Assembly: GCA_943787485.1 (NCBI GenBank)
Contig: CALSMP010000005.1
Span: 124,001-188,000, forward strand
Direction of reading: 5' to 3'
Origin: an uncultured Luminiphilus sp.
Lineage (GTDB): Bacteria > Pseudomonadota > Gammaproteobacteria > Pseudomonadales > Halieaceae
Length of the DNA stretch: 64,000 nucleotides
Below the pieces are notes generated by a model, which saw nothing but the letters and a program-made list of their open reading frames with translations, had not been told where the DNA came from and did no database searches. Shown in pieces: positions 1 through 8,117 of the stretch. The position numbers and the translations under genes were made by a program. Positions within the stretch are counted from its first letter, which is position 1. Each line of letters begins with the position of its first letter.

Positions 1-1
1 C

Positions 2-1357
2 ACAAGTATTGGTGGCGAAGGTCAGGTGGACATTAACTTTAATACCTTCACCAACATGGGCACCTCCATTGCGATTGCCAACGCCAACCAAGGCTCATCG
101 ATCGCGAGTAATACCATCAATTTTAATGACACCGAGAACTTTGCTAGCGTAGCTGGCTTCGGTGTAACCGGAATCTTGGTTGGCGGGGACGCCAACGCGC
201 CGTCTCTGAACCTCACCAGTATTAAGAAAAACACGTTTAAGAACGGTAATGCCGGGGCAGCGGGTTACGCCGTATTAGTCGGCCAGGAGGGCAACAAGGT
301 TGCGCATAGCATGTGGGTATCGAGCAACCGCTTTGAGGGTGTAGAGGTAACGACGACACGCGCGCCCCACAGGAACAGCACAGCGTCTGCTTCAGCCGCG
401 CTTCCACAGGACCCTCTCAGCTACCAGAGCGACTTCGAGTCCTTTACCTCGCTTGAGGGCTGGAGTGCCTACATAAATGTGTTTGATGAGGATTGCAGCA
501 GCTATCGTTATGGCTATGCCTACGAAATTGGCGCAGGTGATCCGGTCCAGGTCGCCGTAAGAGCCGATGGAAGTGACGGTAAAGCGCTCAATGTCTTTAG
601 CGACTACAACAACGCCGAGGGCGCTACTGCTTGTATTGAAGCCAACGTATTTAGAGAAGTGACGTTGACCAGCCGCATGATCGGCGACTATCGCTGGAGC
701 TATAACGCTGAAGAACCCGAAGCCGTGGGTTCAAAAACCTTTGCCCAGTTCCGCTTAATTGATCCAAGCAACAATTACGCTTTAGCCGCAGAATCTATCG
801 TCCCCACCGCAGGGAGTGAGGACGTGCAAAGTGTCGAAATTTCCTTAGACGACTCTCAAATAGGCATGCTCATGCAGTACGGCTTCTCCACGAAGTCTGT
901 GAACCAAGAAAATTCGGGCATGCTCTATGACAACGTGGTGCTTGAAGCGATAGGGGATGCTGGCGGCGGTGGTGGCGGCGGCGGCTCCGAGCCTGCCGGT
1001 GGTGGCACTGGTTACGGTGTCGCTATAATCGACACGGACGGCTCTATCGTAAGCGGCAACCGCTTTGTGGCTGGTGCAAACGCTTGGGTTGCCGCCAACG
1101 GTGCGTCCTTGGGTCCGGTCTCTGGCATGTCGATCGTTGACAATACGTTCGCGGGGTCGACCGCCGGAACCGATATAGCTCTGGGAGCCGATACAGCAAA
1201 CGGTGTGGTTGGCTCTGGGCAAAACAGCCCGACCTATAGTGATGATGGAAGCAATGATGTTTTGGAGGGCTCACCGGTGAGCACCGACACTGACGCGATG
1301 ACGACAGAAATCAGCGCTCAGTTCGCTCTCGAATGGGGCTTGATCACAGGTCAATAG
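2..1357 (+). CDS. secreted beta-helix protein with inserted beta-rich module (5' end outside window)
   Basis: The reading frame is open from base 2, so the N-terminus and any signal peptide lie upstream. The first ~110 residues visible show short beta-helix-type repeats of the NosD/pectate-lyase kind (NTF, NTI, NTF, NRF turns about 30-40 residues apart). From about base 420 to 1000 the pattern stops and a ~175-residue beta-rich module follows, with the look of a carbohydrate-binding or laminin-G-like sandwich. A run of eight glycines at about 961-984 leads back to beta-helix repeats (SGNRF, VDNTF). The C-terminus has no PEP-CTERM-like or IPTLxxWG sorting signal. A secreted polysaccharide-binding or -degrading role is inferred from architecture only; no catalytic residues can be assigned. 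Confidence 0.7.
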   Translation, partial: TSIGGEGQVDINFNTFTNMGTSIAIANANQGSSIASNTINFNDTENFASVAGFGVTGILVGGDANAPSLNLTSIKKNTFKNGNAGAAGYAVLVGQEGNKVAHSMWVSSNRFEGVEVTTTRAPHRNSTASASAALPQDPLSYQSDFESFTSLEGWSAYINVFDEDCSSYRYGYAYEIGAGDPVQVAVRADGSDGKALNVFSDYNNAEGATACIEANVFREVTLTSRMIGDYRWSYNAEEPEAVGSKTFAQFRLIDPSNNYALAAESIVPTAGSEDVQSVEISLDDSQIGMLMQYGFSTKSVNQENSGMLYDNVVLEAIGDAGGGGGGGGSEPAGGGTGYGVAIIDTDGSIVSGNRFVAGANAWVAANGASLGPVSGMSIVDNTFAGSTAGTDIALGADTANGVVGSGQNSPTYSDDGSNDVLEGSPVSTDTDAMTTEISAQFALEWGLITGQ

Positions 1358-1373
1358 CCAAGAGCGCTAGCGT

Positions 1374-1411
1374 AAAAGGGCTGCCAGAGTCGCCTCTCGC
1401 AGCCCTTTTTT
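1374..1411 (+). terminator. rho-independent terminator of the beta-helix gene
   Basis: The arms AAAAGGGCTGC (1374-1384) and GCAGCCCTTTTT (1399-1410) form a GC-rich stem with a 14-base loop, followed directly by a T run. It lies 17 bases past the stop codon. Confidence 0.88.
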
Positions 1412-1620
1412 GTAACGTAAATCTGCATATTTAGTAACGTAACACTGATTGCATTTACTGCTGAGTCTCGGCCCTGGGGCTTTTAACGCTCTCTGGCTCC
1501 CATATCGGGGCAGAGATCACGCACAACGCCATAGTCTGATACGCTACTCGGGCCGTTCGCCCGCTTGAGTCTCCCCCGACGCTTCAATAGCCGGGTACCG
1601 CGCTCTTATAAAAAGGAGAT
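1412..1620 (+). promoter_or_regulatory. non-coding leader of the antiporter gene with a possible ribosome-site switch
   Basis: No gene is visible here. GTAACGTAA occurs twice (1412-1420, 1434-1442), 22 bases apart. A hairpin can form from ACTC/GAGT (1546-1549, 1567-1570) enclosing GGGC/GCCC (1550-1553, 1559-1562). The next bases, TCTCC at 1570-1574, are complementary to the GGAGA of the ribosome binding site at 1615-1619, which would allow that site to be masked. This is a reading of sequence complementarity only; no known riboswitch class was recognised. Confidence 0.3.
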
Positions 1621-1625
1621 CATGA

Positions 1626-2891
1626 ATGGAACCCCTAACACTAGCCGCAATACTCTTGATGTTGTTTGCCTTTTCACTCATTTCAAAGCGCACCGAAGGC
1701 ACGATCATCACAGCGCCTATTCTATTTGCTGGGGCTGGGTTTCTGGCGAGTAAAGACTACCTGGGCGTTGTTCACATCAACGTTGAACACCACACCATAC
1801 ACACCATCGCCGAGCTTACTCTCATCCTGCTGCTGTTTGCCGACGCGTCACGCATCAAATTCCAGCTGTTGGGGCGTCAGCACAACCTCGCACTTCGTAT
1901 GCTTGTTATCGGGCTTCCATTAACCATTTTGTTTGGCACCGGCATCGCGAACGCCCTTTTCCCTAATTTATCCATCTGGGAAGCTGGCCTTCTAGCCGCC
2001 CTGCTCGCACCCACAGACGCAGCACTAGGTCAGACAGTTGTTACCGCCAAAGCGGTGCCGTTGCGTATGCGCCAAACGGTGAACGTAGAGAGCGGCCTCA
2101 ACGATGGGATCGCGCTTCCGGTCGTACTCATGATGGCCGCCTTGAGTGCCACTGAAAATGCATCGCTTGGCGGTGGAGAGTGGTTGTGGTTTTCGTTCCA
2201 GCAGATTGGTCTTGGCCCCATCGCTGGCGTGGCTATTGGCTGGATTGGCGCCAAAGCGCTCGATAACGCTATCGCAAATGGCTGGGCGTCAACGCCTTTT
2301 GAGGGCGTTGCCACACTGTCTCTTGCCATCCTCGCTTACGTCATTGCAGAACTTATTGGCGGCAACGGTTTTATCGCCGCCTTTATCGCGGGCATGACTT
2401 TTGGTAACACCCTGAAAGCTAACCCCACCTTTCTTCTGGAATTTATGGAGAGCGAGGGGTCGCTTCTCATGCTGCTCACCTTCCTAGTTTATGGCGCAAC
2501 ATTACTGCCGGAAGGATTGGCGCTGTTTAAGCCCGAATACTTGGTTTTTGCGCTGCTTAGCCTCACTGTCATTCGTATGTTACCTATTGCTATCTCGCTA
2601 CTTGGCTCAGGCATACGCCCCCCTACCTACTTATTTTTGGGATGGTTTGGGCCCCGAGGGCTGGCTTCCATTCTGTTTCTGCTGCTCATTATCGAGGAAG
2701 AAAATATCGCTCACCGTGAAGAGCTATTCGCCATCACAATCCTGACGGTTGGCCTAAGCATTATTCTTCACGGGGTCAGCGCCGCGCCGTTATCGGAGCG
2801 ATACGGGCGCTACCTAGCGCGCAAACCGGAGGGCATCGAGAATAGTGTCGTCAGTGATATTCCATTGCGACAGGGCAACGAAAAGCACTAA
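1626..2891 (+). CDS. CPA1-family Na+/H+ antiporter
   Basis: A 421-residue inner-membrane protein with about 11-12 hydrophobic segments. It carries two CPA1 exchanger hallmarks: APTDA at about residues 128-132 and ESGLNDG at about 155-161, whose Asp sits in the ion-binding helix. It is expected to export Na+ or K+ in exchange for protons. The chosen ATG has AAGGAG 7-8 bases upstream; an ATG four bases earlier is in another frame. It has no long cytoplasmic C-terminal TrkA or cNMP domain, so it is a minimal exchanger. The preceding terminator makes it independent of the upstream gene. Ion specificity cannot be read from sequence. Confidence 0.9.
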   Translation: MEPLTLAAILLMLFAFSLISKRTEGTIITAPILFAGAGFLASKDYLGVVHINVEHHTIHTIAELTLILLLFADASRIKFQLLGRQHNLALRMLVIGLPLTILFGTGIANALFPNLSIWEAGLLAALLAPTDAALGQTVVTAKAVPLRMRQTVNVESGLNDGIALPVVLMMAALSATENASLGGGEWLWFSFQQIGLGPIAGVAIGWIGAKALDNAIANGWASTPFEGVATLSLAILAYVIAELIGGNGFIAAFIAGMTFGNTLKANPTFLLEFMESEGSLLMLLTFLVYGATLLPEGLALFKPEYLVFALLSLTVIRMLPIAISLLGSGIRPPTYLFLGWFGPRGLASILFLLLIIEEENIAHREELFAITILTVGLSIILHGVSAAPLSERYGRYLARKPEGIENSVVSDIPLRQGNEKH

Positions 2892-2950
2892 CCCCTACCA
2901 TATGAAGGTAGGCTGGGTAAGAATCCACCTGACGAAAAAAAGGAAACATT

Positions 2951-3487
2951 ATGCGCCTCTATGTAGCTATAGCATTGTCTGCCCTGCTCTCGACGTCGAC
3001 TGCACAAGCAGGTCACCACGAAATGGGCGAAGCAATAGGCTCCGCGGTAATTGGAACGGTATTTTCAAAAGAACAACAAGCAAAGGATATGGTTGTTGGC
3101 GACTTAAGTCACCAGCAAATATGGGTCGATTACATTAAGGCTCATAACGACAGAGATCTCGACAAAATCAGCGATATAAATGCCGATGATTGGACGGGCT
3201 ACGTGCCTGATGGTTCAGTTGTAAAGGGCAGCGCTGCGCACATCGAATGGCTGGCAGATTGGTTCGCCTCCCCTGACGATCCCCGATGGACAATTCAGTG
3301 GATGATTGCAAATAGCGAAGTCAACGATAAAGGTGAAGTAGAGCAGTGGCTCACGACAAGAAATGACATTACTTTTAATGACGCTGAAGGGAATCGCATC
3401 ACAGAACACCACGTACATGACATTCAATTTGTTGGCGGTAAAATTAAAAAGATTTACGTGTACGCGAGACCTGCCCCAGGTGAGTAG
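2951..3487 (+). CDS. exported SnoaL/NTF2-like protein
   Basis: A 178-residue protein beginning with a signal peptide (MRLY, hydrophobic core, cleavage near AQA-GHH). The mature part resembles the NTF2/SnoaL-like cone fold: a helix with WVDYIKAHNDRD, then a strand region with WLADWF and a C-terminal HHVHDIQFVGGKIKKIY strand. Such domains bind small ligands or act as isomerases, hydrolases or simple dimerisation modules, and no catalytic Asp/His set can be assigned here. AGGAAAC stands just before the ATG. The gene lies 59 bases after the antiporter in the same direction and may be co-transcribed. Function unknown. Confidence 0.7.
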   Translation: MRLYVAIALSALLSTSTAQAGHHEMGEAIGSAVIGTVFSKEQQAKDMVVGDLSHQQIWVDYIKAHNDRDLDKISDINADDWTGYVPDGSVVKGSAAHIEWLADWFASPDDPRWTIQWMIANSEVNDKGEVEQWLTTRNDITFNDAEGNRITEHHVHDIQFVGGKIKKIYVYARPAPGE

Positions 3488-3534
3488 CACCGTGCGGACG
3501 GAGGATAGGACGATCGCAGGGATCTGATCGCCAC

Positions 3535-3550
3535 CCCGTGCGGGTTTTTT
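3535..3550 (+). terminator. short hairpin terminator between convergent genes
   Basis: CCCG (3535-3538), a two-base loop and CGGG (3541-3544) are followed by six T. The stem is short, so strength is uncertain. The position, 47 bases after the stop of the exported gene, fits termination. Confidence 0.5.
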
Positions 3551-3563
3551 GCACCGGCCTTCT

Positions 3564-3944
3564 CTAGGACTTAGTGAAGCCGCCCGCATAGACCCTGACA
3601 TCTGGTGCCATGCCGGATAACACCTCCCGCAAAGCATGGCTGGGCTCACCCAGCACTGTCAGACTCTCTATTTCAAACCGATCCACCCACTCGGGCGCGA
3701 TCGGACTAGACATGAGGTTCTCCACCCTTATGAGGGCGCCGTCCGTATCATCAAAAACCTCAATTAAGGTTGCTTTAGACTGATCTGGGGACAGAAACCA
3801 CTCAAAGCGCTTGGTCTTTTCCTCATTACACTCACTGGTCATCCGAGCACTTCGATCTGTTATCCATGACAAGATGTCCCGAGCGCCTTCCCTCACACTC
3901 ATCTGCAAGATAAAAGTGACCGCTCCATTGTATTTGTTCAGCAT
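3564..3944 (-). CDS. antibiotic-biosynthesis-monooxygenase-like (ABM) domain protein
   Basis: A 126-residue protein that reads like a single ferredoxin-like ABM domain: an N-terminal strand (VTFILQMSV), a helix (REGARDILSWITD), a core strand (KATLIEVFDD) and an ending (VRVYAGGFTKS) of the type that closes the dimeric barrel. ABM proteins often act on quinols or aromatic compounds without cofactor, or degrade haem; substrate cannot be told. An AAGGGAA ribosome site precedes the ATG. It is transcribed convergently with the exported SnoaL-like gene and has no obvious partner gene. Confidence 0.6.
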   Translation of the reverse strand: MLNKYNGAVTFILQMSVREGARDILSWITDRSARMTSECNEEKTKRFEWFLSPDQSKATLIEVFDDTDGALIRVENLMSSPIAPEWVDRFEIESLTVLGEPSHALREVLSGMAPDVRVYAGGFTKS

Positions 3945-4233
3945 AGTGTTCCCTTGTGAAACCCAGTCGTTGCAGGGGCCTTAATTCAATCACCTCTGCA
4001 TCTTCTTGGGTCCTAACTCGGTCTTCAATTTAACACAGACGAGGTCGGCGTCGTTTGAAAGGGTCGCTTATCGGCTCACTGCACTTGGGCAGACGGCAGG
4101 GTTGGCTGCGAAGGGCGCCATAGCGCGCTTGCAGTATCGCCACAGTCTGACCACATCCCCACTCCAAACCCTAGCGACTTTCTTTACCTGGGACGACGCA
4201 TAAAGAAATAATCTGTAAATAAAGGGTTAAAAG

Positions 4234-4321
4234 TGGTGCCCGGAGCCGGACTTGAACCGGCACGCTTGCAATAAGCGGGAGATTTTAAGTCTCCTGTGTC
4301 TACCAATTTCACCACCCGGGC
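4234..4321 (-). tRNA. tRNA-Leu (anticodon UAA)
   Basis: The reverse complement folds into a class II cloverleaf: acceptor GCCCGGG pairing with CCCGGGC, the D-arm motif TGGTAGACAC, anticodon stem GGAGA/TCTCC with loop CTTAAAA (anticodon TAA at 4285-4287), a long variable arm, T-loop GGTTCAAGTCC and encoded CCA. It stands alone between the ABM gene and the NSS transporter. In Escherichia coli the Leu(UAA) gene follows glyW and cysT after pgsA. Here those two tRNAs are about 17 kb away. Confidence 0.97.
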
Positions 4322-4420
4322 AGCGGGCGAAAGAATACCACGTTCAGTCACATTTTGGTGGCACTGCGCCCTTGAAGCAGTGTTAAAGTAGCGGCTCCAC
4401 TGCACTGAAGACCGATAACA

Positions 4421-5767
4421 ATGGCAACCCGTGGGCAATTTGGATCTCGACTAGGCTTCATCCTCGCCGCTGCTGGCTCCGCTGTAGGACTCGGCAATAT
4501 ATGGGGCTTCCCTACCCAAGCCGCGAGCAATGGTGGGGCCGCTTTTTTGCTTGTCTATCTGGTTCTGGCCTTCGCCCTCGCCTACCCGATCTTGATGGCC
4601 GAACTGATCCTCGGAAGGCATGCACACGGCAACTCTGTCGTCGCCCTGACCCGAATTGCTGAGAGTTCCTCGACTAAAGCGATCGGCGCACTAACGGGCT
4701 TAGCGGGCATTTTAGTTGCCAGCTCTATTCTGAGCTTTTACAGCCTGGTCTCTGGATGGATGCTTGGCTTTACCGCGTCCTACCCACTTGAGGCGCTTGG
4801 ATTCACCAAAGAGGCCGCCTGGCTCACTGACTTCAGCCTGTCGCGCAATGTTATTTTGATGACTCTGTTTAGCGCTATGACCGTTGGCATCGTAATGGGG
4901 GGCGTGCAAGAGGGTATCGAGCGCTGGTCGCGACGCTTGATGCCCACACTGATCGTGACTCTTATCCTTCTTGTAGGCTATGTATTTTCGCTTGATGGCG
5001 CCGCTGAGGGTCTTAAGGTCTACCTAATACCTGATATTTCGAAAATATGGTCAGCCGATTTAATACTTTCCGCCTTGGGTTCGGCGTTTTTCTCGCTGTC
5101 CCTGGGCGTCGGTACCATGTTGATCTATGGCTCATATATCTCGGACGAAGAATACCTGCCCTCGATCGGGGCACAGGTCGCGCTAATCGATGTCGGAATA
5201 GCCGTACTCGCGGGGTTCCTTATTCTGCCGGCGATGTACGTTGCCGCAGCACGAGGCGTCGAAATTTTTGATGCCTCGGGTAGACTGCTCTCGGAGGACA
5301 CGCTGATCTTCACAGTGCTGCCAGAGCTGTTTGCCACCCTTGGAGTGATCGGCCTCATCGTCGCCACCGCCTTCTTTTTTCTGATGAGTGTTGCTGCGCT
5401 CACCTCCTCTATTTCGATGCTAGAGGTACCCGTCGCCTTTCTTACCGAAAGATTTTCTTGGAGCAGAGCGCGGGCGGCCACCACCGCCGGCATTTGCATT
5501 GCATTACTCTCAGGTGTCATTGCGCTGAACTTTGAGAGTCTCTTTGGCTTCGTTATCGCCGCGAGCACGCGCTACGGCCAGCCGATGCTGGGCTTGATGC
5601 TGTGCATCTACACCGGCTGGATCTGGCGGCGAGACAGCTTGCTCGGAGAATTAAAGAAGAATGACCCCGACGTCGCATCCGGGTTGTTCTGGAAAATCTG
5701 GCCCTGGTATCTGCGACTGGTGTGCCCTCTCGTCATCGGCACCATTTTGTGGCGATCACTAGCCTAA
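4421..5767 (+). CDS. sodium-dependent transporter, NSS/SNF family
   Basis: A 448-residue membrane protein of the LeuT-fold neurotransmitter:sodium symporter family. The TM1 signature GSAVGLGNIWGFP is at residues 19-31, with the unwound Na+ and substrate site. About 11 hydrophobic segments follow, as in short bacterial members. Family knowledge predicts Na+-driven uptake of an amino acid or related solute; the substrate is not predictable. It begins 99 bases past the divergent tRNA-Leu. Its stop overlaps the stop of a small convergent ORF. With the antiporter and Na+-NQR it fits sodium-based bioenergetics. Confidence 0.92.
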   Translation: MATRGQFGSRLGFILAAAGSAVGLGNIWGFPTQAASNGGAAFLLVYLVLAFALAYPILMAELILGRHAHGNSVVALTRIAESSSTKAIGALTGLAGILVASSILSFYSLVSGWMLGFTASYPLEALGFTKEAAWLTDFSLSRNVILMTLFSAMTVGIVMGGVQEGIERWSRRLMPTLIVTLILLVGYVFSLDGAAEGLKVYLIPDISKIWSADLILSALGSAFFSLSLGVGTMLIYGSYISDEEYLPSIGAQVALIDVGIAVLAGFLILPAMYVAAARGVEIFDASGRLLSEDTLIFTVLPELFATLGVIGLIVATAFFFLMSVAALTSSISMLEVPVAFLTERFSWSRARAATTAGICIALLSGVIALNFESLFGFVIAASTRYGQPMLGLMLCIYTGWIWRRDSLLGELKKNDPDVASGLFWKIWPWYLRLVCPLVIGTILWRSLA

Positions 5768-5922
5768 TCGGACCGCTGGCACTTTAGGCCGCTGACAAAG
5801 TAACCGCCATAGGCCAGTGATCCAAGTGCAAAAATCATCGCGACCCAGTCGCCAGTCTCCAGATACATCCAAGCACTGAACGCAAACATTCCCGCACTGA
5901 GAAATATTGCCACGAGTTTCAT
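5764..5922 (-). CDS. possible 52-residue two-helix membrane protein
   Basis: Reading the minus strand from ATG at 5922 gives a 52-codon frame: MKLVAIFLSAGMFAF, a second hydrophobic stretch around WVAMIFALGSLAYGGYFV, and a basic tail ending CQRSD. Two membrane helices with a short acidic loop make it look like a real small membrane protein. It fills most of the gap between the transporter and exosortase H, and its stop overlaps the transporter stop by three bases. The ribosome site (AGCGG) is weak. No family recognised. Confidence 0.5.
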   Translation of the reverse strand: MKLVAIFLSAGMFAFSAWMYLETGDWVAMIFALGSLAYGGYFVSGLKCQRSD

Positions 5923-6014
5923 CCGCTAAAACACCAATCAGGATATACTCTGCTCGGAACAAGCTTAAAAGCAGAACCTCTTATCATCAAAACAATCGCC
6001 TTATTACTGACACT

Positions 6015-6530
6015 ATGTCCAAATTTCTGATCATTTTCCTGGTTGCACTATCGGTACTCTTCACGGTGGAACTATTGATCCCGGTGCAACACCATGTCAT
6101 TCAACCATTTACCACTAGCTTGGCAACGGTCTCCGCGGCCATTATCACGCCTTTTGATGACAATGTGATCAGTAGCGGCAGGGTGCTGCGCGATGCCCTC
6201 AGTGGCTTTGCAGTATCCATTGAGTCCGGCTGTAATGGCGTCGAGGCCACCATCGTGTTGATTGCAGGTGTATTAGCCTTCCCTGCCTCGCTGCGGCAAA
6301 AATTAACGGCCACTTTATTGGGATTTGTCGCGATTCAAGCCCTCAACATCGTGCGAATCATCAGCCTCTTTTATCTTGGGCAATGGAACTACACCATCTT
6401 TGAGTGGTTCCATTTATATCTATGGCCCATCCTTATTATGGTCGACGTTCTGATTGTATTCGCGCTTTATCTGCGCTGGCTCTCCGGACCAAACAACAAC
6501 TCACAACTGACTGTTGATAGCCATGCGTGA
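6015..6530 (+). CDS. xrtH: exosortase H (XrtH)
   Basis: A 171-residue integral membrane transpeptidase-like protein of the exosortase/archaeosortase superfamily. The expected catalytic triad is present: Cys73 in ESGCNGVEA, Arg114 in LNIVRIIS and His133 in FEWFHLYLWP, each beside a membrane segment. The compact length and the partner gene that follows identify the XrtH type, which processes proteins with a C-terminal IPTLxxWG-CTERM signal. Start at the MSKFLI methionine: the longer frame adds a hydrophilic stretch with no membrane character. The downstream partner overlaps by 8 bases. No substrate protein is encoded in this window. Confidence 0.9.
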   Translation: MSKFLIIFLVALSVLFTVELLIPVQHHVIQPFTTSLATVSAAIITPFDDNVISSGRVLRDALSGFAVSIESGCNGVEATIVLIAGVLAFPASLRQKLTATLLGFVAIQALNIVRIISLFYLGQWNYTIFEWFHLYLWPILIMVDVLIVFALYLRWLSGPNNNSQLTVDSHA

Positions 6531-7134
6531 TGTCGCCTTCCGCCAGCAACTGCTAATGACAGTTGTGCTGCTGCCGCTGACGTTTCTACTCTGGTATGCC
6601 TCTGGGCCTGCCCTGACCTACCCCGCCACACTTGCCGCGGGATTGCTGCTTGAGTTCTGGGTTCCCTCGGTCGTCGCCGAGGTCTTCACCGAAGGTGTTG
6701 AGCTTTACGTGGTGACCCATTTTGGCGACGCCAACGGGACGGTGGTTCCGGCAACCCAAGCCGATCATGAGATTGCGTTCAAGATCAACACCCGGTTGGT
6801 TTCATACGGCGTGCCCTTCTATGCAGCTCTTCTGTGGAGCTCCCGCGTCGACAGCCTTGTCGGGCGCTTCAGCGTCGGACTCTTTGGGCTTTGGACAATG
6901 ATGGCCCTGGGGCTGGTCGCCATAGCAGCCAAAGATCTCATGTTGGTTGTTGGCGCCCCGTTTCTATCTCTCGGAGCCGTCCCTCCAATGCCGATTATAG
7001 GGCTGGCCTATCAAACCAGCGTCCTTTTAATCCCCTCGCTCGCACCGGTGATGATCTGGCTTTTTCAGTTGCGGGACACGCCGCTCTGGCGACAACTTGC
7101 CGATCAGCTGGAGAGCTCGCGCAGTAGTGAGTGA
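6523..7134 (+). CDS. exosortase H-associated membrane protein
   Basis: A 203-residue protein starting inside the last codons of xrtH (ATG at 6523), so the two are translationally coupled. It has four to five hydrophobic segments and one large soluble stretch (about residues 60-95, with the DANGTVVPATQ and EIAFKINTR region). This is the small partner routinely found beside XrtH. Its biochemical role is not established; it probably assists the exosortase in the membrane. The 3' end overlaps the convergent regulator gene by 31 bases. Confidence 0.82.
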   Translation: MRDVAFRQQLLMTVVLLPLTFLLWYASGPALTYPATLAAGLLLEFWVPSVVAEVFTEGVELYVVTHFGDANGTVVPATQADHEIAFKINTRLVSYGVPFYAALLWSSRVDSLVGRFSVGLFGLWTMMALGLVAIAAKDLMLVVGAPFLSLGAVPPMPIIGLAYQTSVLLIPSLAPVMIWLFQLRDTPLWRQLADQLESSRSSE

Positions 7135-8111
7135 TACTCAAGCCCGCGCTCATCTAGCACACTCTTGAGCGCCTTCTCCATAAGATAACGCGCCTGATTG
7201 GTATACGCGTAAATACACGAATGCACAGCAGCATCTGACCAGCTTTCGACTGCACAGCTTGTGCTGTATTCCTCAAAGTGATTGAGCATCGAAACCAGCT
7301 CAACAATGTGATTGGGGCACTCACAGTTCAGCACTCGCTTTAGCTTCCCGGCGGCGGCAAGCTCACTGTCCGTGTACATTCGTGGCTTAGCCTTCACCAA
7401 CTCGCCGAGGTCATACTCACCCTGCTTCGTCTCCATCTCGACGGCAACACGGCCCATTTCATAGGCGAGGCGGGCGGGCTCCATAGGGAACTCAAGGGCA
7501 TTGGCACCACGTCGGGTCAGCTCCGCCAACCAACGCTCATTGGCCATTCGGTAGGTCACCATCACGCCAGGTGAGCCCAAGCGCTCTGCCAGTGTCTCGA
7601 TCGCCTGAATGTGGGCCATAGACACGGCTGGGCAGTCAACCACCAATAACGACACCGCTTCCGCCCCTGGATCAAGACTTTCTGCTACGTCGGCCAAGGA
7701 TTGGCGCACTAACAAGGCACTAACACTCGAAATACACCCTTGGTGACCATCGAGCCACGCGCAAAGTTCGCCGCCGACAAATAGCACCCGAGGCTTGGCT
7801 GTCGGGAGTGCTCGTTCAAGGTGCTTTCCGCGGCCTTTGACCAGCAATTCAAGGGTCTTACGTTCGGACCCGGCGATTTCACCGATACGGGCACCGTCTC
7901 CCACCAGCGCCGAGATCAGCTGGAGATGTTCCAAATCGGCTTGGGTATATTGGCGTCGCCCAGACGCCGACTTGTAACTGGCCCCAAGGCCGTAGCGGCG
8001 CTCCCAAACCCTCAGCGTATCGGGCTTAAGACCGGTCAATCGAGCCACCGTGCCAATGCCATAGAGGGGTCTAGGTTCAAGTGCGGGGAGATCTTTTATC
8101 GGCGCGTTCAT
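7104..8111 (-). CDS. MerR-family regulator, CarH/LitR-like architecture
   Basis: A 335-residue regulator. Residues 17-85 are a MerR winged helix (YGIGTVARLTGLKPDTLRVW, then WERRYG at 36-41). Residues 105-225 form a Rossmann-like segment where CarH/LitR proteins bind adenosylcobalamin, but the canonical DxHxxG is not present; DGHQGC at 121-126 is the closest match. The tail (255-335) has CECPNH at 263-268 and further Cys/His, suggesting a metal site. The ATG at 8111 is preferred over a TTG at 8147, because the extra residues would be encoded by the direct repeats upstream. Divergent from a sigma factor and next to photolyase genes, so probably a light or oxidative-stress regulator (inference). 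Confidence 0.82.
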   Translation of the reverse strand: MNAPIKDLPALEPRPLYGIGTVARLTGLKPDTLRVWERRYGLGASYKSASGRRQYTQADLEHLQLISALVGDGARIGEIAGSERKTLELLVKGRGKHLERALPTAKPRVLFVGGELCAWLDGHQGCISSVSALLVRQSLADVAESLDPGAEAVSLLVVDCPAVSMAHIQAIETLAERLGSPGVMVTYRMANERWLAELTRRGANALEFPMEPARLAYEMGRVAVEMETKQGEYDLGELVKAKPRMYTDSELAAAGKLKRVLNCECPNHIVELVSMLNHFEEYSTSCAVESWSDAAVHSCIYAYTNQARYLMEKALKSVLDERGLEYHSLLRELSS

Positions 8112-8117
8112 TCTATT

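Noticed and set aside
4006-4203. A 65-codon TTG-started frame before tRNA-Leu
   Set aside because: No ribosome site and no coherent composition; the interval 3945-4233 is treated as non-coding.
4184-4438. An 84-codon minus-strand frame
   Set aside because: It covers tRNA-Leu; the KLVDTGDLKSPAYCKRAGSSPAPG stretch type is the typical translation of a tRNA-Leu gene.
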